From contig LR990042.1 in assembly GCA_905147135.1 (NCBI GenBank), positions 9,911,545 to 9,975,544 on the forward strand: a DNA stretch of 64,000 bases. The letters run 5' to 3'. This DNA is from Blastobasis lacticolella (taxonomy: Eukaryota > Arthropoda > Insecta > Lepidoptera > Blastobasidae). Both the position numbers and the translations under genes were made by a program. This document shows positions 1 to 11,256 of this stretch, piece after piece (position 1 is the stretch's first letter; every line of letters begins with the position of its first letter). The notes beneath the pieces were generated by a model. The model saw nothing but the letters and a program-made list of their open reading frames with translations. It was not told the origin of the DNA and ran no database searches.

Positions 1-602
1 TGATTATTTTATTATTTATATATTAGAACCGCGAAATGTGTGCATTTAATATAGAGATGGCGAGTGATGGGGTAAATTGGAGAGAGGAAAATGTTGTGCC
101 GACCCCAACTTGTGAAATGAAGGCAGGGGAATAAATTATAGCCGCAAAATGCACATGGTGTTGGAAACGAATATTATTCTATTCGGATCAGGGTATAAAA
201 AGTTAATACAAGTAGCTCGAAGATTTGACAGATTGATCATTGCGGCTGAAACAAAAATATAAAAAATATTTGGAAATGGTTGCCGACAATGCCGGTTATT
301 GCTCTTCAGACACTTATTGCACCTCAAAATATAGCACGTTTTTTGTATCTAATCTTATCTATCCTAAACCCAGGTCAAGCCCCAGGTCAAACTTGGAGGA
401 AACTGCTCAACTCCTCCACCACTAGGTCGCTACAAGACTCGGTCTTCTTTTAAAGTCGTTCAAGGACGAATTGGCGTAGAAAAAGAAATCTTGATGGCCA
501 ATACTCGTAAGTCAACCGGCCAGTACCCCGAGTAGGTAGTTTTTAATTTCGGTAATCCACATTGTTCGGCAACCACGGTTATCATCTGGGAAGATGTCAT
601 GA
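1..602. other. AT-rich non-coding stretch
   Basis: Only short ORFs without recognisable domains occur here. I see no gene, RNA or repeat with a nameable structure. Confidence 0.5.
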
Positions 603-725
603 AGAATAGAAAGAAAGAAAGAAAATATTTATTACAAAGGACGCCACGACATAATAGTTTACATTTAACACCAAAAAAAAGTACATAAAACACGGAGACA
701 ATTATAGGGTTCCCAGTGGCGTTTT
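603..725 (-). mobile_element. LINE 3' tail remnant
   Basis: Read on the minus strand, this stretch ends in a short motif (GTCGTGGCGTCC, then TGTAATAAAT) followed by a (CTTT)n tail. The same order of motifs is found on the plus strand at about 63720-63815. Two copies sharing a 3' UTR and a simple-repeat tail suggest 5'-truncated copies of one non-LTR family. No coding sequence remains, so the clade is unknown. Confidence 0.45.
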
Positions 726-760
726 TCGTGGATTTTTCGAGCATATATAAGGAACACAAA

Positions 761-1371
761 AAAGATTAAAATCTTTGCTATCTCCGCCGTCTATGAAATA
801 TGTCGACTTGACAACTTGTGACACAGAAAAAACAAAAGACTAACAAAAACATAGAAAAACCTAATTTAAAGTAATAAACAAGGGGAGAAATGCTGAAATT
901 GATACACAAAATCATGTAAAAATGCCCCCCCAGCGGCCAGGAGCCCATTCCGCAATAAAACCAAGGTATGAATCCAAACACCTACCCCAATGCCCTTGTT
1001 TTGATAGCAAAACCATTGGCAAAACCATGATTATTTTTTCCAACTAGGTATATACATAACGAGAGATGATTCCACCAAAAAGATATACTCCAGGCGAAAT
1101 CAAAAACGTCTGCAGAATGTAGTTCCAAACAGGTATTTACCAAACAATCTCCTATTTTCCAGGAAAGAAAGATAAGCCAGGAGGGCCTAAACCAAGGAAA
1201 AACCACAGATCCCAGAAAAACAATTACATTACATTGGACCTACATATAAAATTGAAAATAAATGTTTCGACGAGCTGATCAGTTGCCTGAAAAGGAAACC
1301 CAACCACTGTAAATATTGTAGGAACAGGGTTAGACCCTACATATTGTTGCTTACTTACTACTTACTTACTA
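761..1371. other. Non-coding stretch
   Basis: AT-rich sequence with a short C-run and no supportable gene. Confidence 0.45.
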
Positions 1372-1374
1372 TAT

Positions 1375-1470
1375 TCACGCAACGACGCAAGTCTTGGCCT
1401 CCATCATTAAGATGTTCCATTCCACTCTGTTCTGTGCCACCTCCTGCCAACAGTCATCTCGGAGTCAGTA
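1375..1470 (-). pseudogene. LINE ORF2 C-terminal remnant (RTE-like)
   Basis: The minus strand reads DCWQEVAQNRVEW followed by ILMMEAKTC and a stop. This looks like the extreme C-terminus of an RTE-type endonuclease/reverse transcriptase. No RT core is present upstream, so it is a short 5'-truncated fragment. Assignment rests on motif resemblance only. Confidence 0.4.
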
Positions 1471-2877
1471 ACATTTTGTTGCTTGGCGTCAGAAATAGAT
1501 AAGGCGGTTGAACAGCCTTGACAGAGTCCTACCACGTGATCATAAAAGAAGTATGTACGATACACGCAAGTAGGGATCTAATCATTAAACAGTACAGAAC
1601 AAAGTACAGTACTTATTTATAGTTTTATTGTGTTAATCCTCAGGGCGGATCGTTAACTGCGTTAAAGCTAAACCTTTTGTTCGTTCTTGGAATCCAGTTT
1701 AATTACTTAAACAGTTTGCACGTACGTACATGTCTTTGTAAAGCCGCTATTATGGCCGTTTAGGGAACGTTGCATGTACAATTAATATTTAGTACTTTAG
1801 TTTTGTTAGTTGTTCTTGCTACACCTTAAAGATGTTCTAAAATTGTTGGAGAGATGTTTGGTGTCTCAGATTACTATCTTCTTAGCGTGTCAATGACATA
1901 ATAAATTATAATGTAGTTGCCCAAAATCCTATAACTATACTACTTAGCGCTATAAGGAGGAGTTTTCCAGTATTTATTGATAGTTGGTTTCAAAAAGCAT
2001 CAATAGATGGCGCTCCAACAATTCTGGTAATCTGTCGGGGCGCCATATAGTGAGTGGTTAGGAATGCTTTAGATACCTATCGGAAAACTGCTCATTTAAT
2101 ATGTCGTTAGAATGTAGACAACAATATTTTTATATTTTCATACTTTTAATAGAAAATTTGCAAACATTATTAATATCTGTTTCTCGTTGACAGAATAATG
2201 TAATCTAATTTATTAGGCAAATATCAAGAAGGTTCGGAATATTTCTTGAACGAATTATGAAAATATCGTAAAGTAGGTTACGTTGAAATAAGGAGGCACC
2301 TTACGGGTAATATTTCGTCTTGTCTTTTCTCTTAGAACTCATAATTATATACGAATGGCACATTGTCAACGATGCAACGACTGGCTGCCGTTGACAATAC
2401 TTGATACCAGAGATCGCCATCTCTTCCTAGCCTGCGCCATCTTGCCAATCCAGGATGCCTAGCGCGTGCAAGTCTTTTAGGACAAAGGGAGAGGACAGCA
2501 TGTGCAAACATACCTCATGATCAAACAATATCGAAAAATCGGGGAGAAGGATATACTGACGACAAAATATGGAAATTATTATGTATTTAATCTCTTCGGA
2601 TACATTTGGATGGAAATATCTAGAGAAATATGATGGAATAAATTGCAATATCACGAACAAGCCCTTAAAAAAAAAGACAATCAAAGAGTGCCGCGCACCG
2701 TTTCTTATAAATAAACTCATAATCCATTCATCTTTTAAGCCCTTTTCGTACAAGTGAACATTTTTTATTTTTGTAAATTTCCCTCCTAAATAATGTTAGA
2801 AATGTCTGACTCATTTCCTATTACGTACGGTGTTGGGTCTCAGGATAATCATTATAATCATATCACGTCACGTCACG
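1471..2877. other. Non-coding stretch with a small hairpin
   Basis: No supportable gene. A perfect 10-bp inverted repeat (ATTGTCAACG at 2362-2371 and its complement at 2389-2398, 17-nt loop) is the only visible structure. ORFs at 2427-2757 on the two strands are mutual shadows in AT-rich DNA. Confidence 0.45.
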
Positions 2878-3099
2878 GGGTGTCAATTGGTTCCCAAGAC
2901 TGTTAAACCAGTCTCAGGTTCTACAGGGGAATATCTTGATTAACCTCGCTTTGCCAATGCTGTTGGGAAGTACACCGTAGCAAGTTTGTTGCGGTGCTGA
3001 AGTTCGAGTAGCCCTTTGAGTACGTACTTTGGTACGAAACGGTCACCCATCCAGCTCCCGGACTCAATCACAAGAGCGCTGCCACTAGACCAGTGCCGC
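2878..3099 (-). mobile_element. SINE-like element with pol III-like head
   Basis: On the minus strand the element begins near 3099 with GCGGCACTGGTCTAGTGGCA, which contains a tRNA-type A box (TGGTCTAGTGG). About 35 nt later comes CTGGATGGGTGACCG, which resembles the box C region of 5S rRNA genes (GGATGGGaGACCG). The body runs to about 2878. Only one copy is in the window and I see no target duplication, so SINE identity is an inference. Confidence 0.4.
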
Positions 3100-3160
3100 T
3101 TTCTTAGGTTACAGCCACTCCCTTGTTTCCTCTTATTATCTACCTAATTTAATTTGCTTC

Positions 3161-3602
3161 TAAAGGTGTGTCCAAACATAGAGCGGCACGTGCGCGGCAG
3201 CAACACGCGGCATGTCCAGGAAACAATTCTGCCGCGCTCTAGTTAGGACTATTGACGAATGTTTGCGCGGCAATATTGCGCGGCACTTGCGAGACACGCC
3301 GCGCATTTGAATTCAGTATGAACCAAAACTACAATTAAGAGTGTCCTTGGAAGAGTTTGAACAGTTACATAGCCCACAACTATGAGCCATATATATCAAT
3401 TAATCTAATTGATGTTTCATTGTCCATTTTTGAGAAGCGCAAACACATCCAGACAGGATTACGGACGGCACGCCGCGCGCGGCAGCCGCGCACACTTGCC
3501 GCTCAACGCAATGTTCGCGCGCGGCTGTTGTCCAAACAAAGCGCGGCACGCCGCGCGCGACTGCCGCGCACACTTGCCGCTCTATGTTTGGACACACCTT
3601 TA
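3161..3602. mobile_element. GC-rich TIR MITE (442 bp)
   Basis: Terminal inverted repeats of about 40 bp, starting TAAAGGTGTGTCCAAACATA at 3161-3200 and mirrored at 3561-3602, differ by one small indel and a substitution. The outermost TA/TA could be the target duplication. Inside is a 37-bp subrepeat rich in CGCG (3468-3504 and 3544-3580, nearly identical) plus further GC palindromes, so the element can fold extensively. Small ORFs crossing it are by-products of the GC repeats. No transposase is present; the superfamily cannot be told from the ends alone. Confidence 0.75.
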
Positions 3603-5115
3603 TACAAATATTTTAATATCTGTTAGAAATTTTCTTTAGTGTAGCTTACGATAACACTACTACTTATATCGGTATTATAGTACCTATTATTATTGGTATT
3701 ACTATTGTCACTGATACTACCTCTATAGTCCTTCCTGTAATTTGCTCTAATATCCTATTAGTCATGCGTGCTTTGTTATTACGACCTTGAGGCACTAAAG
3801 CTGAACCGTTGCCTGTAATTGACATAATATCAGTTCTAGATATACACAAAGAAGTTGCCCATTCACACAACAGAATCCTTCTCGGAAATATTGTCCACGA
3901 TACACTCCACATACCTACGTACATTACGTATTATTATAACAGTAAGTGGTTTGAATCCTTTGTGTGAATGTAATGTACATAAAATTGCGTTTGTAAAGAC
4001 ATGCTACGCTCCGTCGAGTGTCATGCTTGAACAATTTTAGTGCCACAACGCTTCCTTTGGGGATGGATGGAGTTGACACAAGAAACAGTAGTCTACGTTT
4101 GAATACGGTACACTGGAGCTGGTATGTTAACAAACGTTATATAAGGTAACGTGTCACGCTAATCTTTCTCATAATGGAAACTAGGAATAATTCTAAACTA
4201 TTACTTTCGTTAAGTAGGTACTATGGGGGCGTAATGAAGCAAACGATGAAACTTTAATAAGATTACAACTTTTTAATAATAAAAAAACAATATGCACTAC
4301 TACAGGATTCTGATAGAGAAGCCATCAGATCCCAAACCATAATGGTCGTAACACTTTTCAGGGCACATAGGCCATACTGTACATAATGTTTTATGTTTAA
4401 ATTCCTAACTTCCGTCTTCCTACTTTTCTTTAAAAAACACCTCTAAAGCGGCGAGCTAAGCGTTTGCAACTAGACCGCATTCGCCTACTCTCCAATATGT
4501 ACTTACTGTTAGAAAAATATTTACATTTTCAAAAATATATATCTGTACCTTTTACACTGAACATTCTTGCTGCAATTGATAGTGAACGCTGAACTCCATA
4601 ACGACTACTTGTGGTACCATTGATTTTATAGTCTGTGGCTTAAATGTATTCTTGGTGTATGATTTATATCGTAGGGTTGCCTCTCCTATGTAATAACAGT
4701 ATCCTCTGCAGAACTTTCGTTTATTTTCGGCAAATGGAGCGGATAAAATATTTTTACTTGTCTCGAAACAGCTTATTTTGACGGCTTCTTTCCTTTGTCG
4801 ATAAACATTATTATCATCTACCCTGTATAGGGAAGTGTTTACATTCTTTTATCCTAGGAAAAAAACAGTTATTCTTTATTTCTATTTTTTTATCGTTTTC
4901 ATAATATGCATGAAACATGATTATATATTCTTTATGTAATTAATAAAATCAGCCAGTTGCTGACTCTGTCAGTTTACTTATGTTTGAGGACTTTTCGTTT
5001 ATATGACAACCCTTAAAACTTAGTGAACCAAGAATACTTGAACGGGTCGACGAACTTAACTAAAAAGTCTGTTTAATGTGTGATATGTAATGTGGGTGTT
5101 AATATACCTATAGGT
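3603..5115. other. Non-coding stretch
   Basis: AT-rich, no supported gene or named repeat. Short ORFs at 3664-4133 overlap on opposite strands and carry no domain. Confidence 0.45.
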
Positions 5116-5117
5116 AA

Positions 5118-5175
5118 CTAGCAACCCGCCCTGTGTTCAACGTTCATCGATTAGCAAAAATCTTATTAAAATTTG
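5118..5175 (-). mobile_element. Helitron-like 3' end remnant
   Basis: CTAG at 5118-5121 is followed (plus strand) by CAACCCGCCC. Read on the minus strand this is a GC-rich segment ending in CTAG then T, as at the better preserved copy ending at 9854. Very short and decayed. Confidence 0.35.
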
Positions 5176-5223
5176 TTATATGCGAAGTTTAAAAGCTATC
5201 GATTTTGTAGGAATATAATTTTA

Positions 5224-5255
5224 ATATCATAATGTTAAAGCCGACATTATGATAT
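5224..5255. repeat. Perfect 12-bp hairpin
   Basis: ATATCATAATGT at 5224-5235 is followed after 8 nt by its exact reverse complement at 5244-5255. Function unknown; it may be chance in AT-rich DNA. Confidence 0.5.
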
Positions 5256-6140
5256 GATATGATTCAACTTTAATCTAGGTATAACTCTTTTTGCAATAAC
5301 TGAGCTACTGTCTTAATAGCACCAACTTGCAAAACTTTGACCACAAAGAAAAAATAACAACAAACTGAAAGTACAGATTAATCTCGCTGGCCACATTATT
5401 TGCAAATAAATTGCTTCGCAGTAAATCGCAACTCCAATTCACGGGCTCAATTTTCTAATTCAAATCGGGGAAGGGTCTTATCTTTCTACTTAAACAAAGC
5501 CCGTCTGTTTCTGGGCTTAAGGATATCAGAAAAACCCACTCTGAGATAAGCGGAGGTCAATGGGTCAGTGACGTAACTCATTTGGAGTAAAGTACCAGGA
5601 CGTATTGATTTCCTTGGGGGGATTTTCCGATTTTCTTCTACTCAGACTTAGCTGTACCCTCTTCCAATGTAAGTTACAGAAAGGGTAAACAAACAGTGCA
5701 TTGACCTGTGTGCCGTAGCTGTGATGTATGATGTAGTTAAGTGACATCTGTTAAAAAGGACAGTAATCCTTACAATTAATTATAGATACGTTTGACATGT
5801 TGTGATTATTGAATTTGACAATTTCGGTGAGGCGTTTTTTACCTTTTCTGTATCTTTGTATGAAAGATAGTTTAGATACAAACGCGGTCCGCGTTTTATT
5901 TAAATAAGTTTTTAATTATGTTAGGTTTTTCCGATTATTTAAAAAAAAAGTTGTAATTGTTTTGTTGAATTTTGCAGGGCCATAAAAAAAGAAAAGGCAT
6001 GGTCAGATATTACGGAGAACTAGCTACTTTGTCGCACCTTAATTGTTTTATAAAAATTACAACAGTGAGACTGATGCTTAATTCAACTTTATGTAAAAGC
6101 AATAAGCTTAATTTACGACGATAGAAAAAAGAGGTCTCCA
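5256..6140. other. Non-coding stretch
   Basis: No supportable gene. The ORF at 5565-5747 has no recognisable features. Confidence 0.4.
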
Positions 6141-6285
6141 CTAGAAAGCCTCCCCGGCTTCAAACGGGTGTTCTTGGGGTGTTCTCTATTATAATATACC
6201 CGGAAGTAAGTCTCTAAATGAAGAGTTACTGGATATACACACAGACAGACGCGGAAAGTGACTTTACTCTATACTGGATATGCAA
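6141..6285 (-). mobile_element. Helitron-like fragment
   Basis: Begins (plus strand) with CTAG, then CCCCGGCTTC and ACGGGTG. It ends near ACAGACAGACGCGGAAAGTG with ACTTTACTCTATAC. The same block order occurs at 60576-61064. Minus orientation, internally deleted. Confidence 0.45.
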
Positions 6286-7520
6286 AGACGTACCTAATTT
6301 AACCAAACAGGTTCTCCATTTACGAAATATTGATTAATTTCTGATAACAAACAAATACAAGAGAAAAAAAACACCCAATATTATTCACAATTTACAATAG
6401 TCCTTTAAATATACTGTAACAGAACATTGGAGGTATTGAGTATTCACTTGCAGTAGAAACGTTGTAACAGCTTTTGTGAGGCAGGTTTTTGTTTGAATCT
6501 GCTCGAGTTGTTTAACGTTTTCGATAATGGTGTTGAAGGCTTTTTATATTCTCTTAGATGAATAAATACTGTTGTTTCCTTCACTCAAGGTGTAGGTAGA
6601 CAAATTTTGGTTCGTTTGGAAAGTATTTCTCGCTCAGAGGTATAATTCTTGCAACAAAATTTTTACAGTATTATAACTTTTGTTTCACTTAAAATTTACG
6701 CTATTGTGTAGAACGTCTAGTTGTACAAACTTAATTATTTAGCTGTCGCTGTAACGTTAAAATAACATAAAAGGTTCCGAAACCTTGTCGACAAGTTGTC
6801 ACACAAGCGGCCTCCGTCTAAACCATAAAAACAATCATAATATATTATTTCGAACACTGTTTAACGGATTTATTTTTCATTTTATCCCGACGTTTCGAGC
6901 ACTTCACAGTTCTCGTTGGATGTCATTCGATGCCATGGTTGGTTGATCGCGTATACAGAAAATTAGGTATGTAATATTAATTAAAATAACAAAATTCCAT
7001 TCTATGTGACCTATGTTCGGGCCACGGCGTGATGAAAAAAATAATCCAATGTTATATTTTGATTGTATACTATTCGCGCTAACCCCAATGCTCTAATGAG
7101 CTGAACGTAGCTCGGCCCTTTTAATTTCCGCCGAGACTCGTCCCAGATTCTCATTTCCATTGCTGGAATTTGTTAGAATTTCGTATACACCGAATAAATG
7201 GTGGCCGCTTTATTTTGTTTACTGAATAACAAATACGTTTTACTTCTGAAAATTAGACAATTAAAATATGAAAGGATCTTGAACGTCGGATTATTTATTA
7301 CTTGTTTACGGTATTCTTTGTAAAAAGGAAACTCAATGCTGTCTAGCCCAGATTCTAAACGACGGATTATAAAAACGCTTTTTGTAAATATTTAAATTTC
7401 GAACGGGCTTCTTTCATGAGTTTGTTCCCACCACTGCCGCTGCAATTCCTATTTAGCCAGGATCTACAGCAGCAACCAAACTAGTATTGAGTTAGTTCTC
7501 GAGGTCAAAGTAATACAGTC
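6286..7520. other. Non-coding stretch
   Basis: No gene seen. The segment around 6885-6930 (CCCGACGTTTCGAGCACTTC) looks like part of a dispersed lepidopteran repeat, but I cannot set its limits. Confidence 0.4.
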
Positions 7521-7631
7521 TTGGAATCAGCAACAAAAAAAGAGGTAAAAGTTAGAAGCAGAACACTCTCGAGAGATAGTCAGCATCATCATCCTGGTTG
7601 CGCTCTCGTGTGGTACGCGGGGCCCTGGGTT

Positions 7632-7714
7632 CTATTCCTCTTGGTCCACTTTGCTCGTACGCAGGCGTCTAGCCATCGCTTCTTGGAAGATAGTTGGGGA
7701 GTCCTTCCTCCCGG
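7632..7714 (-). pseudogene. RTE-like LINE C-terminal remnant
   Basis: The minus strand reads GRTPQLSSKKRWLDACVRA. This resembles the GRPKKRWLD motif near the C-terminus of RTE-type LINE proteins. Flanks are unrelated. A plus-strand ORF at 7521-7754 is its antisense shadow. Confidence 0.4.
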
Positions 7715-7754
7715 AGATAATGCGACAACAAAATGGATAAGTCATAGACTATAA

Positions 7755-8815
7755 TACAACGAGGTAATAAATAAATTTACAAATAAACATATATGCCTAC
7801 AAGATAAGCGCGAAAAACATAACCCTTCCTTGGCAGTCGGGTAAATAGAAATAAAAAGGGGCATAAAAGTACAATAGTAAGTAAGTAAGTAAATAGTACG
7901 AGTAAATACGAGTAAAAACCGTAGTATGCAGTATCAAATCAAGAGCGTAGAGATAGTCCCCAAAGTATTTTACTATAATATATTGACGTCTACATTGAAA
8001 GTGTAGTACGTCGGTAATATGTAGTCGTAAATCTCTTCAACCTGTCAATTCGTTCCACGGCTCCCGCGCCCATGATGGATGTCAAACTTCCTTTTGACGA
8101 ATGAAAAAATGTTAATACTTATGTTGCGTCGGTCGCGCCTACGGTTCCGGGAAAAAGGTTTTATAGGTTTTATTCGCACGTCAGCTTCCCTTTTATCAAT
8201 AACAACATATTACAAACGGATTAACAGTGCATACGGTATGGATTACCAGTGATTAACGCTTTGTCTTTAGTTGGGACAAGGTTTGGGATAGTAATGATGT
8301 TAAAGTACTATTTTATACCTATCTGTCATCTAACAGACTTTAGTCGTGATTCAAATTCGTTATTACTTATTTGGTGTCGGTATTTTACAAATTTAGCACT
8401 GTCGAGAAAGTTAATAGTACCTAACGTGTATGAAAAGATTAAAGAATATGGAAAAGGGAGGTTGGTCAGGGCCATAGCAAGTTTTTTTTTTACTTGACAG
8501 GCATTTTACCACCATCTCACCTGTAAAAGTAAGTAAGGTAAGTGACGATGCATGTAAAATGTAGTGCTTGTCTCTACTAGAAAACAGCGTGACGTGTATT
8601 TATCTACATATTTAGGTGCGTATGAATTTATGTACCTATTTGGAATAAAGGAACCGTGTCCTAAACGCAAAAAGAACGTAGAAATTCTAAAATAAATATT
8701 TCTGTATTAATTTTCTTTAAAAATAAAAAAAGAGAATTAGTAGCGTTTTGTAGAGTAGTAGTTAGAGTATATTACTATTGTATATTATTAGGTCTCGTTT
8801 ACACAACATTATTTA
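7755..8815. other. Non-coding stretch
   Basis: Contains a short (GTAA)n run near 7880 and otherwise no supportable gene. Confidence 0.4.
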
Positions 8816-8820
8816 TCTAC

Positions 8821-8845
8821 ACTAATATATATAATATAATATATA

Positions 8846-8881
<36 letters not shown>
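8821..8881. repeat. AT/TAA microsatellite
   Basis: Imperfect (ATATAT/AATAT)n passing into (TAA)n at the upstream edge of the Helitron-like element. Confidence 0.85.
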
Positions 8882-8882
<1 letters not shown>

Positions 8883-9854
8883 TTATAAAGAGGAAAGATT
8901 TGTACCTATTTTTGTATGTTTGTATGTTTGTAATGAATAGGCTCAAAAAGTACTGGGCCGATTTAAAAAATTCTTTCACCAATAGAATGCTACATTCTTC
9001 CTATTTGACATAGGCTACATTTCATTTTGAAAAAAATTAGGGTTCCTTGGTAAAATTTGAACAATGTAACCGAAGGTGTAGAAAAATACCCAAAAAATTC
9101 CTTACATCGCGTGCGCTGCGAAAACTATTGATGATAGAACAAAATAATGTACTACGACTTTGCAGAACACATCATTATCTACAAAAAGTGTCGCGACAGT
9201 ATATGTCTACCTATTATAGTTATGTCACAATAAGTGTTCTTTTATTTTGAAAATTTAATTGAAATGCCGCCGCTAAAAAACGCTCTTTATTTGTACCTTG
9301 GTATTAATCCTTATCAAAATCAATTACTTCATATTCACGACTACTTCAATACCTTTATATAACTTTTTGAATTATTCAATTCAGACATTCCATTCGAAAG
9401 ATATCACGAGTTTAAAAATGTGAATATTAGAAAAAAGTCGCGTGTTCGCCGCTCAGTCCGCTCGGCTATCTAGGCAGCACGGGATACGTACGGGAGGGGA
9501 GTCAATGTCAAGAAATACGGCCGTCAGGAGCCGGGTCGCCCCCTTCCCTCTAAAATGGTTGAGGAGACGGTTGGAACTTTTGTGATCATAATATGGTGTC
9601 CTGTTTGTAACGGGACACGACTCAGTACATACTTAAGTATAATATAATTACTTCATATTATAAACACGAAGTCCCACGGCGTGTCTTACTGTCAGTCTGT
9701 ACGCGATAAACTCAAGAACTACTAAACAGATTTTCATGCGGTATTCACACACAGACTACATAGTGCGGTTTTAGACAACGTGATTCATGACGAAGGTTCA
9801 GGTGTATAATTTGTTAAGGTTTACTACCCGTGCGAAGCCGGGGCGGGCCGCTAG
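8882..9854 (+). mobile_element. Non-autonomous Helitron-like element
   Basis: The left part (TATAAAGAGGAAAGATTTGT, then a reiterated GTATGTTT and GGCTCAAAAAGTACTGGGCC) and the right part (TTTTCATGCGGTATTCACAC, CCCGTGCGAAGCCGGGGCGG) are typical of a very common lepidopteran repeat. It ends in CTAG at 9851-9854 followed by T, matching the Helitron rule of a CTRR end inserted before T. No Rep/helicase ORF is present; the ORF at 9047-9250 has no domain. The left boundary is approximate, and two adjacent repeats rather than one cannot be excluded. Confidence 0.45.
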
Positions 9855-10935
9855 TTTGTTATAATTAGCTTGAAATTTTTTCCAATCAAATTGTTATTTG
9901 GAATTCAAGTTTTACAGTTGTAAAACTTGAATACAGAATCGTAACAGAAAATGGTTGAAGGATTGACTGTATTACAAAATCGCTTTGTCAGAGGCTCGAC
10001 AAAAGGTTTAATGAACTTTTCTATCCAATATAGAGTGAGAGCTACGGATAAAAGTTGAAAATCGAAAATCACATCGGGGTGAACCTCGAGAGGTTAAGGA
10101 TGGGGCTACATTGTGCTAAAGTTCCTTTGGAAACCATTAGATTGCAATTCGAAAAGTTCTTGCTCGTGAGAAATATGTAAGTGCTGTAGCTATATTTCTG
10201 TGGTATTTGTTGTTAATGATTGTGTAGTTGGTACTTTACCAGAAGTTCGCGTACAGGGGCCCTATCTTTGAATCGCTCGCCTCAATTCGAACGGTTTTCA
10301 ATTTTGATTGCCAGCATGAAAAGTTCGATATCTTGATGCATGATGCTGCCTGTTTAACCATACTATTTCGGTGATGCCGGTGTTTTCGGTAGTGTTGGTG
10401 ATCGTTATTTAAAAATATTGAGGTTTTTAAGTCGAAAAGAAAAAATTTAATCCGGTCGACTCGAGGCGAGCAATTCAAAATTAGAGCCCCTATTCGTTAA
10501 AGTGTACACAGGAAAAAATTATTGGGAACCACAATTTTGATCCATTAAAACTCTAATCATTATTAAAGGAGTTATTAACATTTCGGGGAAAATTAAAATC
10601 TTTATTATATTCCACAAAAATCAGCCTTGGAACATAATCTTCATTGAACAAAACCAGTGAAAAATCCTTTCGAAGAATAATTTTGTTAAACAGCACTTTT
10701 ACCGGGAACGACTGGCAATTTTATGTACACCGAAGCAATACCTACCGGAAAAAAAGAATTTTCCGACCTAAGCTCGATTTTAATTGCCGCGGTGTTCAAT
10801 TAAGAATTATTTGCCTCAGTTGTTTCAGAAATCCGCTTGAACCAGGTGGGGTAAGTTGATCGAATTGCTAATTGAACTTTGTTTTATCTTATCTTGCACT
10901 GGTTTTTTGACTTGGTCAAGATGTTTTGATGTTTT
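9855..10935. other. Non-coding stretch
   Basis: No supportable gene. The short ORFs at 10236-10478 and 10644-10859 show no domain. Confidence 0.4.
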
Positions 10936-11256
10936 AGGGTAAACTCGTAGCGGGGGGTACCGGGTTCGAATCCCACTGCGGCCATGTACCAATGACTCTT
11001 TTTTGAGTTAGTTGTATTTTGGTTGAATACTAACCGATGCTCTTACAGTGAGGTAACGTGATGAAACCTGCACATTCAGGCGACTGAACGTGTAACCATG
11101 ATCCAATATGGTCAAGCAACCCTGATAGCAGGGTCACGAAGGTTGGATGGCAGTCGCTCCACTGCAATTACCTGATCTGCCAAATCCTGGATCATGGTCA
11201 AAGCGAACCCCGGGGTCACGCGCGAAAGCACAACCGGGACATTAACGCCAAGATTT
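10936..11256 (+). mobile_element. SINE-A copy 1
   Basis: tRNA-derived SINE in plus orientation. B box GGTTCGAATCC and the downstream ACTGCGGCCATG are clear near 10963-10985. The conserved body (GATGAAACCTGCACATTCAG, CCTGGATCATGGTCAA, ACGCCAAGAT) follows, then a T-run. The head upstream of the B box is degraded, so the A box is not readable. One of eight related copies. Confidence 0.8.

Noticed and set aside
3357..3639. Overlapping plus-strand ORFs rich in Ala/Arg
   Set aside because: They fall inside the GC-rich MITE and translate its CGCG repeats.
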